Shown piece after piece: positions 35,660 to 43,763 of a stretch of 64,000 nt of DNA. The stretch lies in the NCBI GenBank assembly GCA_051251725.1, contig JBPOFN010000007.1, positions 67,771 to 131,770 of the forward strand, in the 5' to 3' direction. The notes beneath the pieces were generated by a model. That model had not been told where the DNA came from. It worked only from the letters and a program-made list of their open reading frames with translations, and made no database searches. The stretch is from JALZUE01 sp051251725. GTDB taxonomy: Bacteria > Pseudomonadota > Gammaproteobacteria > Enterobacterales > Alteromonadaceae. Position 1 is the first letter of the stretch. Every line of letters begins with the position of its first letter. The translations under genes and the position numbers were made by a program.

Positions 35660-37084
35660 TTATTTACGAAATAAGCGCATTAAGCCAAGTGATAATAAAC
35701 CAAATAAAGTGATTGAACCGCCGCCGCTACCAGAGCTATAAACCGGCTGTTTAGTCACATCAGGATCTTGCGGTGCGTAATCGTCGTCGTCGTTAACGCC
35801 GTCACCATCATCATCAGTATCAGTATTGTTACCAATGCCATCACCATCTGTATCTAAGTACTCATCTGGATCATCAGGGAATTTATCTTGGGTTTCGTTA
35901 CAATAACCGTCACCGTCAGTATCAGTTTGATCGGTTGCTTTAGTTGGACAAGCATCCGCATTATCACCAACACCATCTTTATCTAGATCGCGCCACTCGT
36001 CAATGTCGTTAGGAAATTCATCAGCGTTATCACCAACACCATCGCCATCGCTGTCGTATTGTTCGCTGTCGTCAAATGGGAAAGCATCTGAAGTATCAGG
36101 TTCGCCATCATTATCATCATCTAGATCGGCATTATCACCGGTGCCGTCTTCATCAAAATCAACCGTTTCTGAGGCATCATCAGGGAATTTGTCGGTATTG
36201 TCGGCTACGCCATCGCCATCGGTATCAGCTGATTCGGTAGCGTCAAACGGGTATAAATCGTTAACATCTAAGACATCATCACCGTCATCGTCGTCGTCAT
36301 TGATGTTAAGTTCGCCATCACCGTCAGTATCTAATAAAGTATTTAGCACTGGGGTTAAGCCACTGGTGGTATCGACGCTGTTATCTGTTATCGTAATTGC
36401 ATTAATAATAACAAAGTTAGCATCGCTGATGGCAATGGTCTCGTCGTTATCATCTTCACCGTTAACATAATTGTTACAGGTTTTATCTTCAGCAACAATA
36501 AAAGGAATTTCGGTACTTGAGTCATAAAAACAGCGATTGATATCGATAATTTTTGTTAATACATCCATGCCTTCAGTTACTTGGCCAAAAACAGTAAAAC
36601 CACCGCTATTGGCTCGAACATCTAAACTTTCGCTATTGTCGTTAACGTTAAAAAACCATTGACGAGTAGCGCTGTTTGGATTTGATGTTTTTGCCATCGC
36701 AATAGTGCCAGCGACATTTGACCAAACTGGCTCATTTCTAATCGCAGAGTTAGCAGGTTTTGCGATAAATGGTAGGGTCTCATTAAAATAGAAACCACCA
36801 CCTTGAACAATAAAGTCTTCATCAACATAAACGCCATCTTGCAAAACTCTTTTGTCAGCAATACGGTGGATAACTGTATTATCATAGCTGCCATCGGTGA
36901 CATAAGTTAAAAAGTTAGCTACCGTTGTCGGCGTGGTTTCGTCATAAAGGTTAACTTTAATCGTACCTTGAGTGGTATCAAATTCGACGATAGTTGCTTG
37001 TGCATGAAACCCCAGCAATGTAGATGAATATATTGCTGATAGCGTTGCAATATTTAATAATGATTTTTTCAAATTTGACCTCAA
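35660..37084 (-). CDS. Secreted cyclophilin with thrombospondin type 3 repeats and GlyGly-CTERM
   Basis: A 474-residue exported peptidyl-prolyl isomerase with an unusual tail. A signal peptide (about 1-30, ending FHAQA) is followed by a cyclophilin domain (about 31-205) with VIHRI (HR at 73-74), FIVQGGGF (QGG 94-96) and RQWFFNVND, so catalytic residues look kept. Residues about 250-445 are acidic thrombospondin type 3 calcium-binding repeats (DTDGDG, DDDGDG and DNADLDDDNDG units). The C-terminus SGSGGGSITLFGLLSLGL plus MRLFRK is a GlyGly-CTERM sorting signal: Gly/Ser stretch, membrane segment, basic end. In known systems rhombosortase cleaves it and type II secretion exports the protein. The leader before the gene is 120 bases long. 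Confidence 0.88.
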   Translation of the reverse strand: MRSNLKKSLLNIATLSAIYSSTLLGFHAQATIVEFDTTQGTIKVNLYDETTPTTVANFLTYVTDGSYDNTVIHRIADKRVLQDGVYVDEDFIVQGGGFYFNETLPFIAKPANSAIRNEPVWSNVAGTIAMAKTSNPNSATRQWFFNVNDNSESLDVRANSGGFTVFGQVTEGMDVLTKIIDINRCFYDSSTEIPFIVAEDKTCNNYVNGEDDNDETIAISDANFVIINAITITDNSVDTTSGLTPVLNTLLDTDGDGELNINDDDDDGDDVLDVNDLYPFDATESADTDGDGVADNTDKFPDDASETVDFDEDGTGDNADLDDDNDGEPDTSDAFPFDDSEQYDSDGDGVGDNADEFPNDIDEWRDLDKDGVGDNADACPTKATDQTDTDGDGYCNETQDKFPDDPDEYLDTDGDGIGNNTDTDDDGDGVNDDDDYAPQDPDVTKQPVYSSGSGGGSITLFGLLSLGLMRLFRK

Positions 37085-37204
37085 TTAGTTAATTCTTTAA
37101 TTGTTAATCTTTTTCTAAGACGGCAATACTAAGCAGAAAATTGTGTAAAGGCGACAGTTTTTACAACTAATTACAAATTGCCTATTTTATATATAATAAT
37201 GACA

Positions 37205-37789
37205 TTAGGCTAAAGCTTGCCCAACTAATTTCGCTAAATGTTCCGGCAAGGTGAGGGTTAACGCGATATCATGGCCTTTTTCTGACATTTTTCGCCAGGT
37301 TTTTTGGACAATATCAATCACTTTTTCATCATCATACTTAGCGGCAAAAGCGTCAAAGTAGTGAATAAGAAAAACCAAACAAGCAACATCTTCAAGCGTT
37401 TGGCTGTCTTGATTCGATTTTAACTTGGCTTTGCGAACAATATTATAACTTTGCTCTGCTTCCTCAGCCGAATAACCGTGAGTTAACATAGTCTCTTGTG
37501 TTAACTCGGCATGAAAAAGCCCTAATTGTTTTCGCCAAGTTAAATAGCCAGCTTTACCTTCAGGAAATTCAGCGCGCTTTAAATGCCAACGCTTAATATG
37601 TTGTGCTCGCACGGCTATTTGTAAATATTCGCTAGCATCAGGCCAATATTGGTTTAAACATTCGCTCATTCGTTGACCATAAATAAGTTCTTTTGCGACA
37701 TCGTCGCCATTAACTATTTCGGTATTTGGGTCTTGCTGATTGATCTCATCGATAGCTGAGATCACACGCTGCATACGTTGATTTGACAT
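37205..37789 (-). CDS. DUF4202 family protein
   Basis: A 194-residue soluble protein matching the DUF4202 family by its conserved blocks: AVRAQHIKRWHLKRAEFPEGKAGYLTWRKQLG and DVACLVFLIHYFDAF. The His-rich block AQHIKRWH with a later HAEL and the LEDVACLVFL helix resembles metal-dependent HD-type hydrolases, but I infer that only from the look of the motif. Function is unknown. It is divergent from pyrG and follows the start region of the cyclophilin gene by about 120 bases. Confidence 0.8.
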   Translation of the reverse strand: MSNQRMQRVISAIDEINQQDPNTEIVNGDDVAKELIYGQRMSECLNQYWPDASEYLQIAVRAQHIKRWHLKRAEFPEGKAGYLTWRKQLGLFHAELTQETMLTHGYSAEEAEQSYNIVRKAKLKSNQDSQTLEDVACLVFLIHYFDAFAAKYDDEKVIDIVQKTWRKMSEKGHDIALTLTLPEHLAKLVGQALA

Positions 37790-37904
37790 AAAATCACTCT
37801 ATAAAAAAATAATGACACTATCTTAAACGGTTCTTGGTTTATTACAATATTGAAAACGTATCTGGGTAACTAACAATTAAACGTGAATTCTCTGCTATCA
37901 GATA

Positions 37905-37933
37905 TTGTTACTGATACAGCCTTTAGGTATAAT
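37905..37933 (+). promoter_or_regulatory. Sigma-70 promoter of pyrG
   Basis: TTGTTA (37905-37910) and a perfect TATAAT (37928-37933) are separated by 17 bases, 78 bases before the pyrG start. This is the clearest sigma-70 type promoter seen in the window. Confidence 0.7.
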
Positions 37934-38010
37934 GCTTTCCCGTCTTGCTATGCTGTTTTTAATTAACGGTTATAGCCATATTTTCTATTTTCCTGATTTC
38001 TGGGTTTTAC

Positions 38011-39651
38011 ATGACTACAAGATATATTTTTGTCACAGGCGGGGTTGTTTCATCCCTAGGTAAAGGTATTGCTGCTGCCTCATTAGCGGCAATTCTTGAA
38101 GCGCGTGGTTTAAACGTCACTATGCTGAAATTAGACCCATATATCAATGTTGATCCAGGGACCATGAGCCCAATTCAACACGGTGAAGTATTTGTTACCG
38201 AAGATGGTGCAGAAACTGATCTCGATTTAGGTCATTACGAACGCTTTATTCGTACCAAAATGACTAAGCGTAATAACTTTACTACGGGTCGTATTTACCA
38301 AGATATTCTAGCGCGTGAGCGTAAAGGTGAATTCTTAGGTGCCACGATTCAAGTTATCCCACACATTACCAACGACATTAAACGCCGAGTTATTGAAGGC
38401 GCTGAAGGTTATGACGTTGCTATGGTTGAAGTGGGCGGTACTGTTGGTGATATTGAATCACAACCGTTTTTGGAAGCGATTCGCCAACTAGGTGTTGAAT
38501 TAGGTCGTGAACGTGCGATGTTTATGCATTTAACCTTAGTGCCTTATATTGCTGCCGCGGGTGAAATCAAAACCAAGCCAACACAACATTCTGTTAAAGA
38601 ATTACGTTCAATTGGTATTTTTCCTGATATTTTAGTGTGCCGTAGCGAAAGAGTAATTCCTGCTAATGAACGCGCTAAAATTGCATTGTTTTGTAATGTT
38701 GAAGAAAAAGCTGTTGTTTCAATGCGTGATGTTGACAGTATTTACAAAATTCCGGCAATGCTTAAAGCTCAAGGTACCGATCAAATTGTCACTAAACGTT
38801 TTGGTTTAGATCTACCAGAAGCTAACTTATGTGAATGGGAACAAGTTTTATTTAAAGAAGCTAACCCAATTGGTGAAGTAAATATCGGCATGGTCGGTAA
38901 GTACATCGAATTACCAGATGCTTATAAGTCAGTTAATGAAGCGCTAAAACATGCTGGCATTCAAAATCAAGTTACTGTAAATATCATTTATATCGACTCG
39001 CAAACGGTTGAGAGCAAAGGAACTGATGTCTTAAAAGGCTTAGATTCTATTCTTGTTCCAGGCGGTTTTGGTGAGCGCGGTATTGAAGGTAAAATTTTGG
39101 CGGCGCAATTTGCCCGTGAAAATAAAGTTCCATACTTAGGTATTTGCTTAGGTATGCAAGTGGCATTAATTGAATTTGCCCGTAATGTTGCTGGCCTTGA
39201 AAATGCCCATAGTACTGAGTTCGATCCTGAAACTGAGTTTCCAGTGATTGGCTTAATTAACGAATGGTTAGATGAAGAAGGGCAAGTTGAATATCGCTCT
39301 GAAGATTCTGATTTAGGTGGCACTATGCGTTTAGGTTCGCAACTTTGCCATTTAATTGCTGGTACTACCGTGGCTAATGCTTATGGTAGTGAAACTGTTT
39401 ATGAGCGTCATCGCCATCGTTATGAAGTTAACAATAACTTCCGTGAAAAGTTAAGTGCGGCCGGGTTAGTTTTTTCAGGCTTATCGGCAGACAAAAAATT
39501 AGTCGAAGTTATTGAAATACCTGATCATCCATTCTTTGTTGCTGGTCAATTCCATCCGGAATTTAACTCAACACCGAGAGATGGTCATCCTTTATTTGGT
39601 AGTTTTGTTGCGGCTTCGTTCGCCAACAGTAAAGAGCCTGCCGACAGTTAA
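38011..39651 (+). CDS. pyrG: CTP synthase
   Basis: Makes CTP from UTP with glutamine as nitrogen donor. The synthetase domain begins with the hallmark FVTGGVVSSLGKGI (ATP loop) and holds MLKLDPYINVDPGTMSPIQHGEVFVTEDGAETDLDLGHYERF (positions about 37-78). The glutaminase domain carries the catalytic Cys in LGICLGMQVALIEFARNV and the His-Glu pair in HPEFNSTP. Length 546 (E. coli 545). It is followed by a terminator and then eno; the pair pyrG-eno is conserved. Confidence 0.97.
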   Translation: MTTRYIFVTGGVVSSLGKGIAAASLAAILEARGLNVTMLKLDPYINVDPGTMSPIQHGEVFVTEDGAETDLDLGHYERFIRTKMTKRNNFTTGRIYQDILARERKGEFLGATIQVIPHITNDIKRRVIEGAEGYDVAMVEVGGTVGDIESQPFLEAIRQLGVELGRERAMFMHLTLVPYIAAAGEIKTKPTQHSVKELRSIGIFPDILVCRSERVIPANERAKIALFCNVEEKAVVSMRDVDSIYKIPAMLKAQGTDQIVTKRFGLDLPEANLCEWEQVLFKEANPIGEVNIGMVGKYIELPDAYKSVNEALKHAGIQNQVTVNIIYIDSQTVESKGTDVLKGLDSILVPGGFGERGIEGKILAAQFARENKVPYLGICLGMQVALIEFARNVAGLENAHSTEFDPETEFPVIGLINEWLDEEGQVEYRSEDSDLGGTMRLGSQLCHLIAGTTVANAYGSETVYERHRHRYEVNNNFREKLSAAGLVFSGLSADKKLVEVIEIPDHPFFVAGQFHPEFNSTPRDGHPLFGSFVAASFANSKEPADS

Positions 39652-39657
39652 AAATTG

Positions 39658-39683
39658 AAACCGTAGCCTAGCTGCGGTTTTTT
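39658..39683 (+). terminator. Rho-independent terminator after pyrG
   Basis: AACCGTAGC and GCTGCGGTT pair (one G-U) around a CTA loop and are followed by TTTTTG. It lies eight bases after the pyrG stop. Confidence 0.8.
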
Positions 39684-39818
39684 GTTATCAAGATAGCTAG
39701 TTTAATGTAAAGCGTTAATGCAACTTTTACTGGTCTATCGAGTTAAATTAAAAAAAGTTTAATGATCATTTGTTTTAATAAACAAATGCACCAGATAGAT
39801 ACATACAGAGGAAAAATA

Positions 39819-41117
39819 ATGTCAAATATTAGTAAAATTATCGCCCGTGAAATCATGGATTCTCGTGGTAACCCTACCATTGAAGCTGACGTATATTTAG
39901 AGTCAGGCGCATGGGGACGCGCAGCTGCTCCATCAGGAGCATCAACTGGTTCACGCGAAGCATTAGAATTACGTGACGGCGATAAAGCGCGTTATTTAGG
40001 TAAAGGCGTATTAAAAGCTGTTGCTGCGGTTAACGACAGCATTGCTCCGGCATTAATTGGCCAAGATCCATTACAACAAGCTGTTATTGATCAAATCATG
40101 ATCGATTTAGATGGCACAGAAAACAAAGAAAAATTTGGTGCTAACGCAATTTTAGCCGTTTCTTTAGCCGTAGCTAAAGCAGCAGCAAATGCTAAAAACG
40201 TGCAATTGTTTGAACACATCGCTGACTTAAACGGCACTCCTGGTGTTTACTCTTTACCATTACCTATGATGAATATCATCAATGGTGGTGAGCATGCTGA
40301 TAACAACGTTGATATCCAAGAATTTATGGTTCAACCCGTTGGTGCTAAAAGCTTTAAAGAAGCTTTACGTATGGGCGCTGAAATCTTCCACGCACTTAAA
40401 AAAGTATTATCAGCTAAAGGCTTAAATACTGCTGTTGGTGATGAAGGTGGTTTTGCTCCTGATTTAGCATCAAATGCTGAAGCATTAGCGGTAATTAAAG
40501 AAGCTGTTTCTGCTGCTGGTTACGTTTTAGGTAAAGACGTTACTTTAGCAATGGATTGTGCTGCTTCTGAATTTTACGATGCTGACAAAGGTATTTACGA
40601 CCTTAAAGGCGAAGGCAAGCAATTCACAGCTAACGAATTCTCTGATTTCTTAGCAACACTTTGTGAAGAATACCCAATTGTTTCAATTGAAGATGGCTTA
40701 GACGAGTCAGATTGGGATGGTTTTGCTTACCAAACTAAATTGTTAGGTGATAAAGTTCAAATCGTTGGTGATGATTTATTCGTTACCAATACTAAGATTT
40801 TAGCGCGCGGTATTGAAAATGGTATTGGTAACTCTATCTTAATTAAATTCAACCAAATCGGTACATTAACTGAAACTTTAGCGGCGATTAAAATGGCTAA
40901 AGATGCTGGTTTCACTGCTGTTATCTCTCATCGCTCAGGCGAAACTGAAGATGCAACTATCGCTGATTTAGCGGTTGGTACTGCTGCAGGTCAAATTAAG
41001 ACGGGTTCTTTATGTCGTTCTGACCGTGTTTCTAAGTACAACCAATTATTACGCATCGAAGAATTCTTAGGTGATAAAGCTATCTTTAACGGTTTATCAG
41101 AAGTTAAAGGTCAGTAA
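39819..41117 (+). CDS. eno: Enolase
   Basis: Glycolytic enzyme interconverting 2-phosphoglycerate and phosphoenolpyruvate, and part of the RNA degradosome in enterics. The frame is open from 39762, but the ATG at 39819 has an AGAGGA ribosome binding site and gives the family start MSNISKIIAREIMDSRGNPT and 432 residues, as in E. coli. Catalytic and magnesium residues are in GDEGGFAP, SIEDGL, GDDLF and the signature LIKFNQIGTLTET; SHRSGETED closes the active site. Codons are unusually uniform, as expected for a highly expressed gene. Confidence 0.97.
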   Translation: MSNISKIIAREIMDSRGNPTIEADVYLESGAWGRAAAPSGASTGSREALELRDGDKARYLGKGVLKAVAAVNDSIAPALIGQDPLQQAVIDQIMIDLDGTENKEKFGANAILAVSLAVAKAAANAKNVQLFEHIADLNGTPGVYSLPLPMMNIINGGEHADNNVDIQEFMVQPVGAKSFKEALRMGAEIFHALKKVLSAKGLNTAVGDEGGFAPDLASNAEALAVIKEAVSAAGYVLGKDVTLAMDCAASEFYDADKGIYDLKGEGKQFTANEFSDFLATLCEEYPIVSIEDGLDESDWDGFAYQTKLLGDKVQIVGDDLFVTNTKILARGIENGIGNSILIKFNQIGTLTETLAAIKMAKDAGFTAVISHRSGETEDATIADLAVGTAAGQIKTGSLCRSDRVSKYNQLLRIEEFLGDKAIFNGLSEVKGQ

Positions 41118-41127
41118 TTATTGACTA

Positions 41128-41156
41128 AAAATCGGTGATATTTTATTACCGATTTT
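41128..41156 (+). terminator. First hairpin after eno
   Basis: AAAATCGGT (41128-41136) and ACCGATTTT (41148-41156) with an 11-base loop, followed by only a short T run. It probably adds to the stronger terminator just downstream. Confidence 0.55.
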
Positions 41157-41163
41157 AAGCGTA

Positions 41164-41200
41164 AAAAAAGGGAGATAGCGATAAGCTATCTCCCTTTTTT
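41164..41200 (+). terminator. Strong terminator after eno
   Basis: GGGAGATAGC (41170-41179) and GCTATCTCCC (41185-41194) form a perfect 10-bp stem with a GATAA loop, preceded by A residues and followed by six T. Confidence 0.9.
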
Positions 41201-41240
41201 ATTTTAACGCTGTTAATTTTATCCTAGTGGGTTGATAGTC

Positions 41241-41289
41241 AGCCAGAAGTCAGAAGCCAGAAGCCAGAAGCCAGAAGCTCGAAGCTTGC
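41241..41289 (+). repeat. Tandem array of seven heptamers (AGCCAGA)
   Basis: AGCCAGA, AGTCAGA, three AGCCAGA, AGCTCGA and AGCTTGC follow without gaps. The string AGAAGCTCGAAGCT within it occurs also at the very start of the 25064-25303 array, which argues for a shared origin. Confidence 0.9.
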
Positions 41290-41376
41290 GCGTTTACTTT
41301 AATTAATTCCCGTGTTTTTCTCTTTTGAATGTTTTATGTTATTACGACAATAGCTGATAGCTAAAAACATAATAAA

Positions 41377-41406
41377 AACAATAACAATAACAATAACAAT
41401 AACAAT
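41377..41406 (+). repeat. Hexanucleotide repeat (AACAAT)x5
   Basis: Five perfect AACAAT copies, followed by AACAAG that runs directly into an AAGGGG ribosome binding element (41410-41415) before the ATG at 41421. Confidence 0.95.
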
Positions 41407-41420
41407 AACAAGGGGCTGTC

Positions 41421-41583
41421 ATGTCAATCGGTATATTCATACTGCTGTTAATTTTTTCATCAACTTTTTTTGTTATATAAGCGTGTTAGCCGAATTAGCT
41501 CAGTGAAAGCGCCTGTGATTAAATTTAATGCTACGCGCGCTGCACTAACGCCAAACCTGAGCATTGACGCTGTGTTTGAATAA
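41421..41583 (+). pseudogene. Possible frameshifted small membrane-protein gene
   Basis: An ATG at 41421, six bases after AAGGGG, opens a 19-codon frame that is almost entirely hydrophobic (MSIGIFILLLIFSST...) and stops at 41478. A run of seven T lies at 41465-41471. Skipping one T there joins the frame to a longer one that continues LLYKRVSRISSVKAPVIKF and ends at 41581-41583, giving 53 residues: one membrane helix, then a basic stretch as expected for a cytoplasmic side. After that stop the same frame stays open for 14 more codons. It may be a pseudogene, a slippage-controlled gene or an artefact of chance. I do not recognise the sequence. Confidence 0.35.
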
Positions 41584-41918
41584 AAAATAAAACAGCCCAT
41601 TCCTGAGCAATTAAGTCTATTTATGTAATTAACCGTAGCGAATACTAGTTGCTTTTAATGGCCTGAGCGATTTTAGTCATATTAATGAAAATGGAATATC
41701 TCCAATAATATCGACTTTTGTTATATTGAGCAGATGTTACCAACAGCAAGTTTAACGCGACTTAAAAACTTATTAATGGCTCCTGCTGTTATTAAAAAGG
41801 CCAATAACTTACTCCAAAAAGGCTAAGCGCTAAATAGACTAGCGCGTCAATTTTCGACATTGTTTTATCTTTTATCGACTATCAAGTATGCTTAATCAAT
41901 AAGTTAGTCACGTTAGCC

Positions 41919-41933
41919 GAGTATAATATACTC
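41919..41933 (+). promoter_or_regulatory. Palindromic -10 region before the 204-residue gene
   Basis: GAGTATA-A-TATACTC is a perfect palindrome containing TATAAT at 41922-41927, 57 bases upstream of the next start codon. No convincing -35 is visible at the usual distance, so it may be activator-dependent or a chance match. Confidence 0.35.
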
Positions 41934-41989
41934 AATAAAAGTGACTCAACAATCACTATTCAGTCACTCAGCAGGCAATAAAAGCTATT

Positions 41990-42604
41990 ATGTCGCAAGT
42001 TTCTATTTGGCAAGAAGATCAACAAACTGCAGAATACGCAGAGTTGTCAAATGCGCTTTATGAGCGAGAATTAAGAACACTCGCGTTAATGGAAATTAGC
42101 TCGACACAAGCTTTGCAAGGGCGACTTAAAAGCTTACCTTATTATATAAAACGTACCGCGCTCTTGATGACACAAGTGGAAACACCGCTAATTTTAGATG
42201 TGCAAAATGCGTCTTGGTCACATAAACAAAGTAAATTAATACCGCTGACGGGCCAAGCGGTTGAAGATATTTGGCAGTGGTATGACAGCATCAATATCTT
42301 ACCGGGTTTAGTAGTGCCAATTCGGCGCACAGATAAAATTGTTTTAGACTCAATTGATCGCATCGATCAAGACAGTCACCGCTTTCGCACGAATGCCAAT
42401 GGCTGGTTTGATAAACAACGAGTCTTAACCGCCCCAAGCGATACTTGTTTATTAAAGCCAAATAAAAAAGTAATGATGGCCGCGTGTGCGGGCCATTGTT
42501 GGAATACTAACGGACCCACTAGGCCTAATATTCCAAGCTTAAGAGAATTACTTTTATCTTGCGCTATTAATTGGCGAAATTTTAAACAGCCATTAGTATT
42601 TTAA
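41990..42604 (+). CDS. Conserved-looking protein of unknown function between eno and ftsB
   Basis: A 204-residue soluble protein that I cannot name with confidence. It has no signal peptide or membrane segment. Features that look conserved are PGLVVPIRRTDKIVLDSIDRI in the middle and the C-terminal block MMAACAGHCWN, then SLRELLLSCAINWRNFKQPL. That pattern recalls a domain of unknown function common in Alteromonadales, but I will not assign a number. Chorismate lyase was considered because of the charged Arg/Asp centre, but the family's motifs are not seen. The gene lies between eno and ftsB, which are adjacent in many relatives. Confidence 0.75.
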   Translation: MSQVSIWQEDQQTAEYAELSNALYERELRTLALMEISSTQALQGRLKSLPYYIKRTALLMTQVETPLILDVQNASWSHKQSKLIPLTGQAVEDIWQWYDSINILPGLVVPIRRTDKIVLDSIDRIDQDSHRFRTNANGWFDKQRVLTAPSDTCLLKPNKKVMMAACAGHCWNTNGPTRPNIPSLRELLLSCAINWRNFKQPLVF

Positions 42605-42705
42605 GCTTATCTGCTGACATATCTCAGTAAAACTGACATCAGCTATTTACAGTGCTGATAAGCCTTTTATAATAGCCTATAGATTTTATCGTTAGACTAA
42701 GCTGC

Positions 42706-43014
42706 TTGAAAATAATTACTGCCATTTTATTAGTGTGTTTTGTGCTTTTACAGCACAGACTTTGGTTTGGCAAAAATTCAATTCCTGATTACTACGATTT
42801 AAAAGAAGATGCCGCGCGCCAGTCAATTGCCAACGAAAAATTATTCAAACGCAATAAAATTCTAAAGGCTGATATTGACGATTTGCAATCGGGCAGCGAA
42901 GCGATAGAAGAAAGCGCTCGTAATGAATTAGGGATGATAAAACAAGATGAAACATTTTTCCGTATTATCCCCGCCGTTAAAAAACAATACAAACAAAGAA
43001 CTGAATTAAACTAA
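42706..43014 (+). CDS. ftsB: Cell division protein FtsB
   Basis: Bitopic membrane protein of the FtsQLB complex that activates septal peptidoglycan synthesis. One N-terminal membrane helix (about 3-20) is followed by the hallmark LWFGKNSIPDYYDL and a coiled coil (about 28-65), ending with the conserved EESARNELGMIKQDETFFRI. The start is TTG at 42706, which gives exactly the family N-terminus; there is no ATG that fits. The stop overlaps the ispD ATG by one base (TAATG). Confidence 0.94.
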   Translation: MKIITAILLVCFVLLQHRLWFGKNSIPDYYDLKEDAARQSIANEKLFKRNKILKADIDDLQSGSEAIEESARNELGMIKQDETFFRIIPAVKKQYKQRTELN

Positions 43015-43763
43015 TGTCGCTACCTGCTACTACTTTAGCTGTTGTAATTCCTGCTGCTGGTATTGGTAAGCGGATGCAAGCTAACTGCCCGAAACAATAC
43101 TTAAGCATTAATAATAAAACCGTTTTAGAACATACCGTTGAGCGAATATTAGCTCACCCACAAGTTGCTGTTGTGGTGTTAGCTTTAGGTGCTAATGATG
43201 AATATTTTCAACAAACAGCATTAGTTAATAACCCTAAAGTGATAACCGTCTTTGGCGGCCAAGAGCGCGTTGACTCAGTATTAGCGGGCTTAAAAGCACT
43301 TGCCAATAAAAACTATGATTGGGTCATGGTGCATGATGCCGCGCGTCCGTGTGTTCGCCATCGCGATATTAGTTTATTAATTGACACCTGTCTTGAGCAT
43401 CAATGTGGCGGTTTATTAGCTAGCCCTGTTCGTGACACTATGAAACAGCTTGATAACTCGGTTAACCGTAGTGAAACACCACCTTTGAATTTGGTAGGAA
43501 ATACGGTTGATAGAAGCCAATTATGGCATGCATATACACCCCAAATGTATCCTTTAGCGGCGCTTACCAGCGCCATCGAAAATGGTTTACAGCGCGGCGT
43601 TGTTATTACCGATGAATCGTCAGCGATTGAAGCGGCCGGTGACAAAAGCCAGCTAATTGAAGGTTGTAGCGACAATATTAAAATTACTCGAGCTGAAGAT
43701 TTAGCTTTAGCTGAGTTTATTCTTAATCAACAAATTAAAGAGCAGGAAATAACATGCGAATAG
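43014..43763 (+). CDS. ispD: 2-C-methyl-D-erythritol 4-phosphate cytidylyltransferase IspD
   Basis: Third step of the MEP isoprenoid pathway, using CTP. The nucleotide-binding start VVIPAAGIGKRMQANCPKQYL is complete, and the family block VMVHDAARPCVRHRDI and TDESSAIEAAG are present. The length is 249 (E. coli 236). It is coupled to ftsB on the left and overlaps ispF by 10 bases on the right. Confidence 0.96.
   Translation: MSLPATTLAVVIPAAGIGKRMQANCPKQYLSINNKTVLEHTVERILAHPQVAVVVLALGANDEYFQQTALVNNPKVITVFGGQERVDSVLAGLKALANKNYDWVMVHDAARPCVRHRDISLLIDTCLEHQCGGLLASPVRDTMKQLDNSVNRSETPPLNLVGNTVDRSQLWHAYTPQMYPLAALTSAIENGLQRGVVITDESSAIEAAGDKSQLIEGCSDNIKITRAEDLALAEFILNQQIKEQEITCE

Larger units (their letters stand above)
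41201..41989. other. Long gap after eno with repeats and possible gene remnants
   Basis: About 790 bases without an intact gene, unusual in this dense window. In order it holds a short heptamer tract (41241-41289), five copies of AACAAT (41377-41406), a small frame with a good ribosome binding site that breaks at a T7 run (41421-41583), further short frames, and a -10 palindrome before the next gene. One 30-codon frame (41734-41826, starting MLPTASLTRLKNLL) has plausible codons but no ribosome binding site. The whole looks like decaying sequence with repeats. Confidence 0.6.

Noticed and set aside
36003..36470. 155-codon plus-strand frame opposite the cyclophilin gene
   Set aside because: It is the Ser/Pro-rich mirror of the acidic repeat region; codon composition is an artefact of GAT/GAC-rich coding on the other strand.
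38988..39323. 111-codon minus-strand frame inside pyrG
   Set aside because: It lies fully inside a well-conserved gene and has no ribosome binding site.
41487..41530. tRNA-like D-arm (TTAGCTCAGT followed by GCGC)
   Set aside because: No T-arm GGTTCGAATCC-like segment or matching acceptor stem follows; the similarity is limited to a short string.
41734..41826. 30-codon gene in the eno downstream gap
   Set aside because: Plausible codons, but no ribosome binding site and no recognisable product.
41990..42604. Chorismate lyase UbiC
   Set aside because: Size and an Arg/Asp-rich centre suggested it, but the typical catalytic residues and spacing cannot be found.
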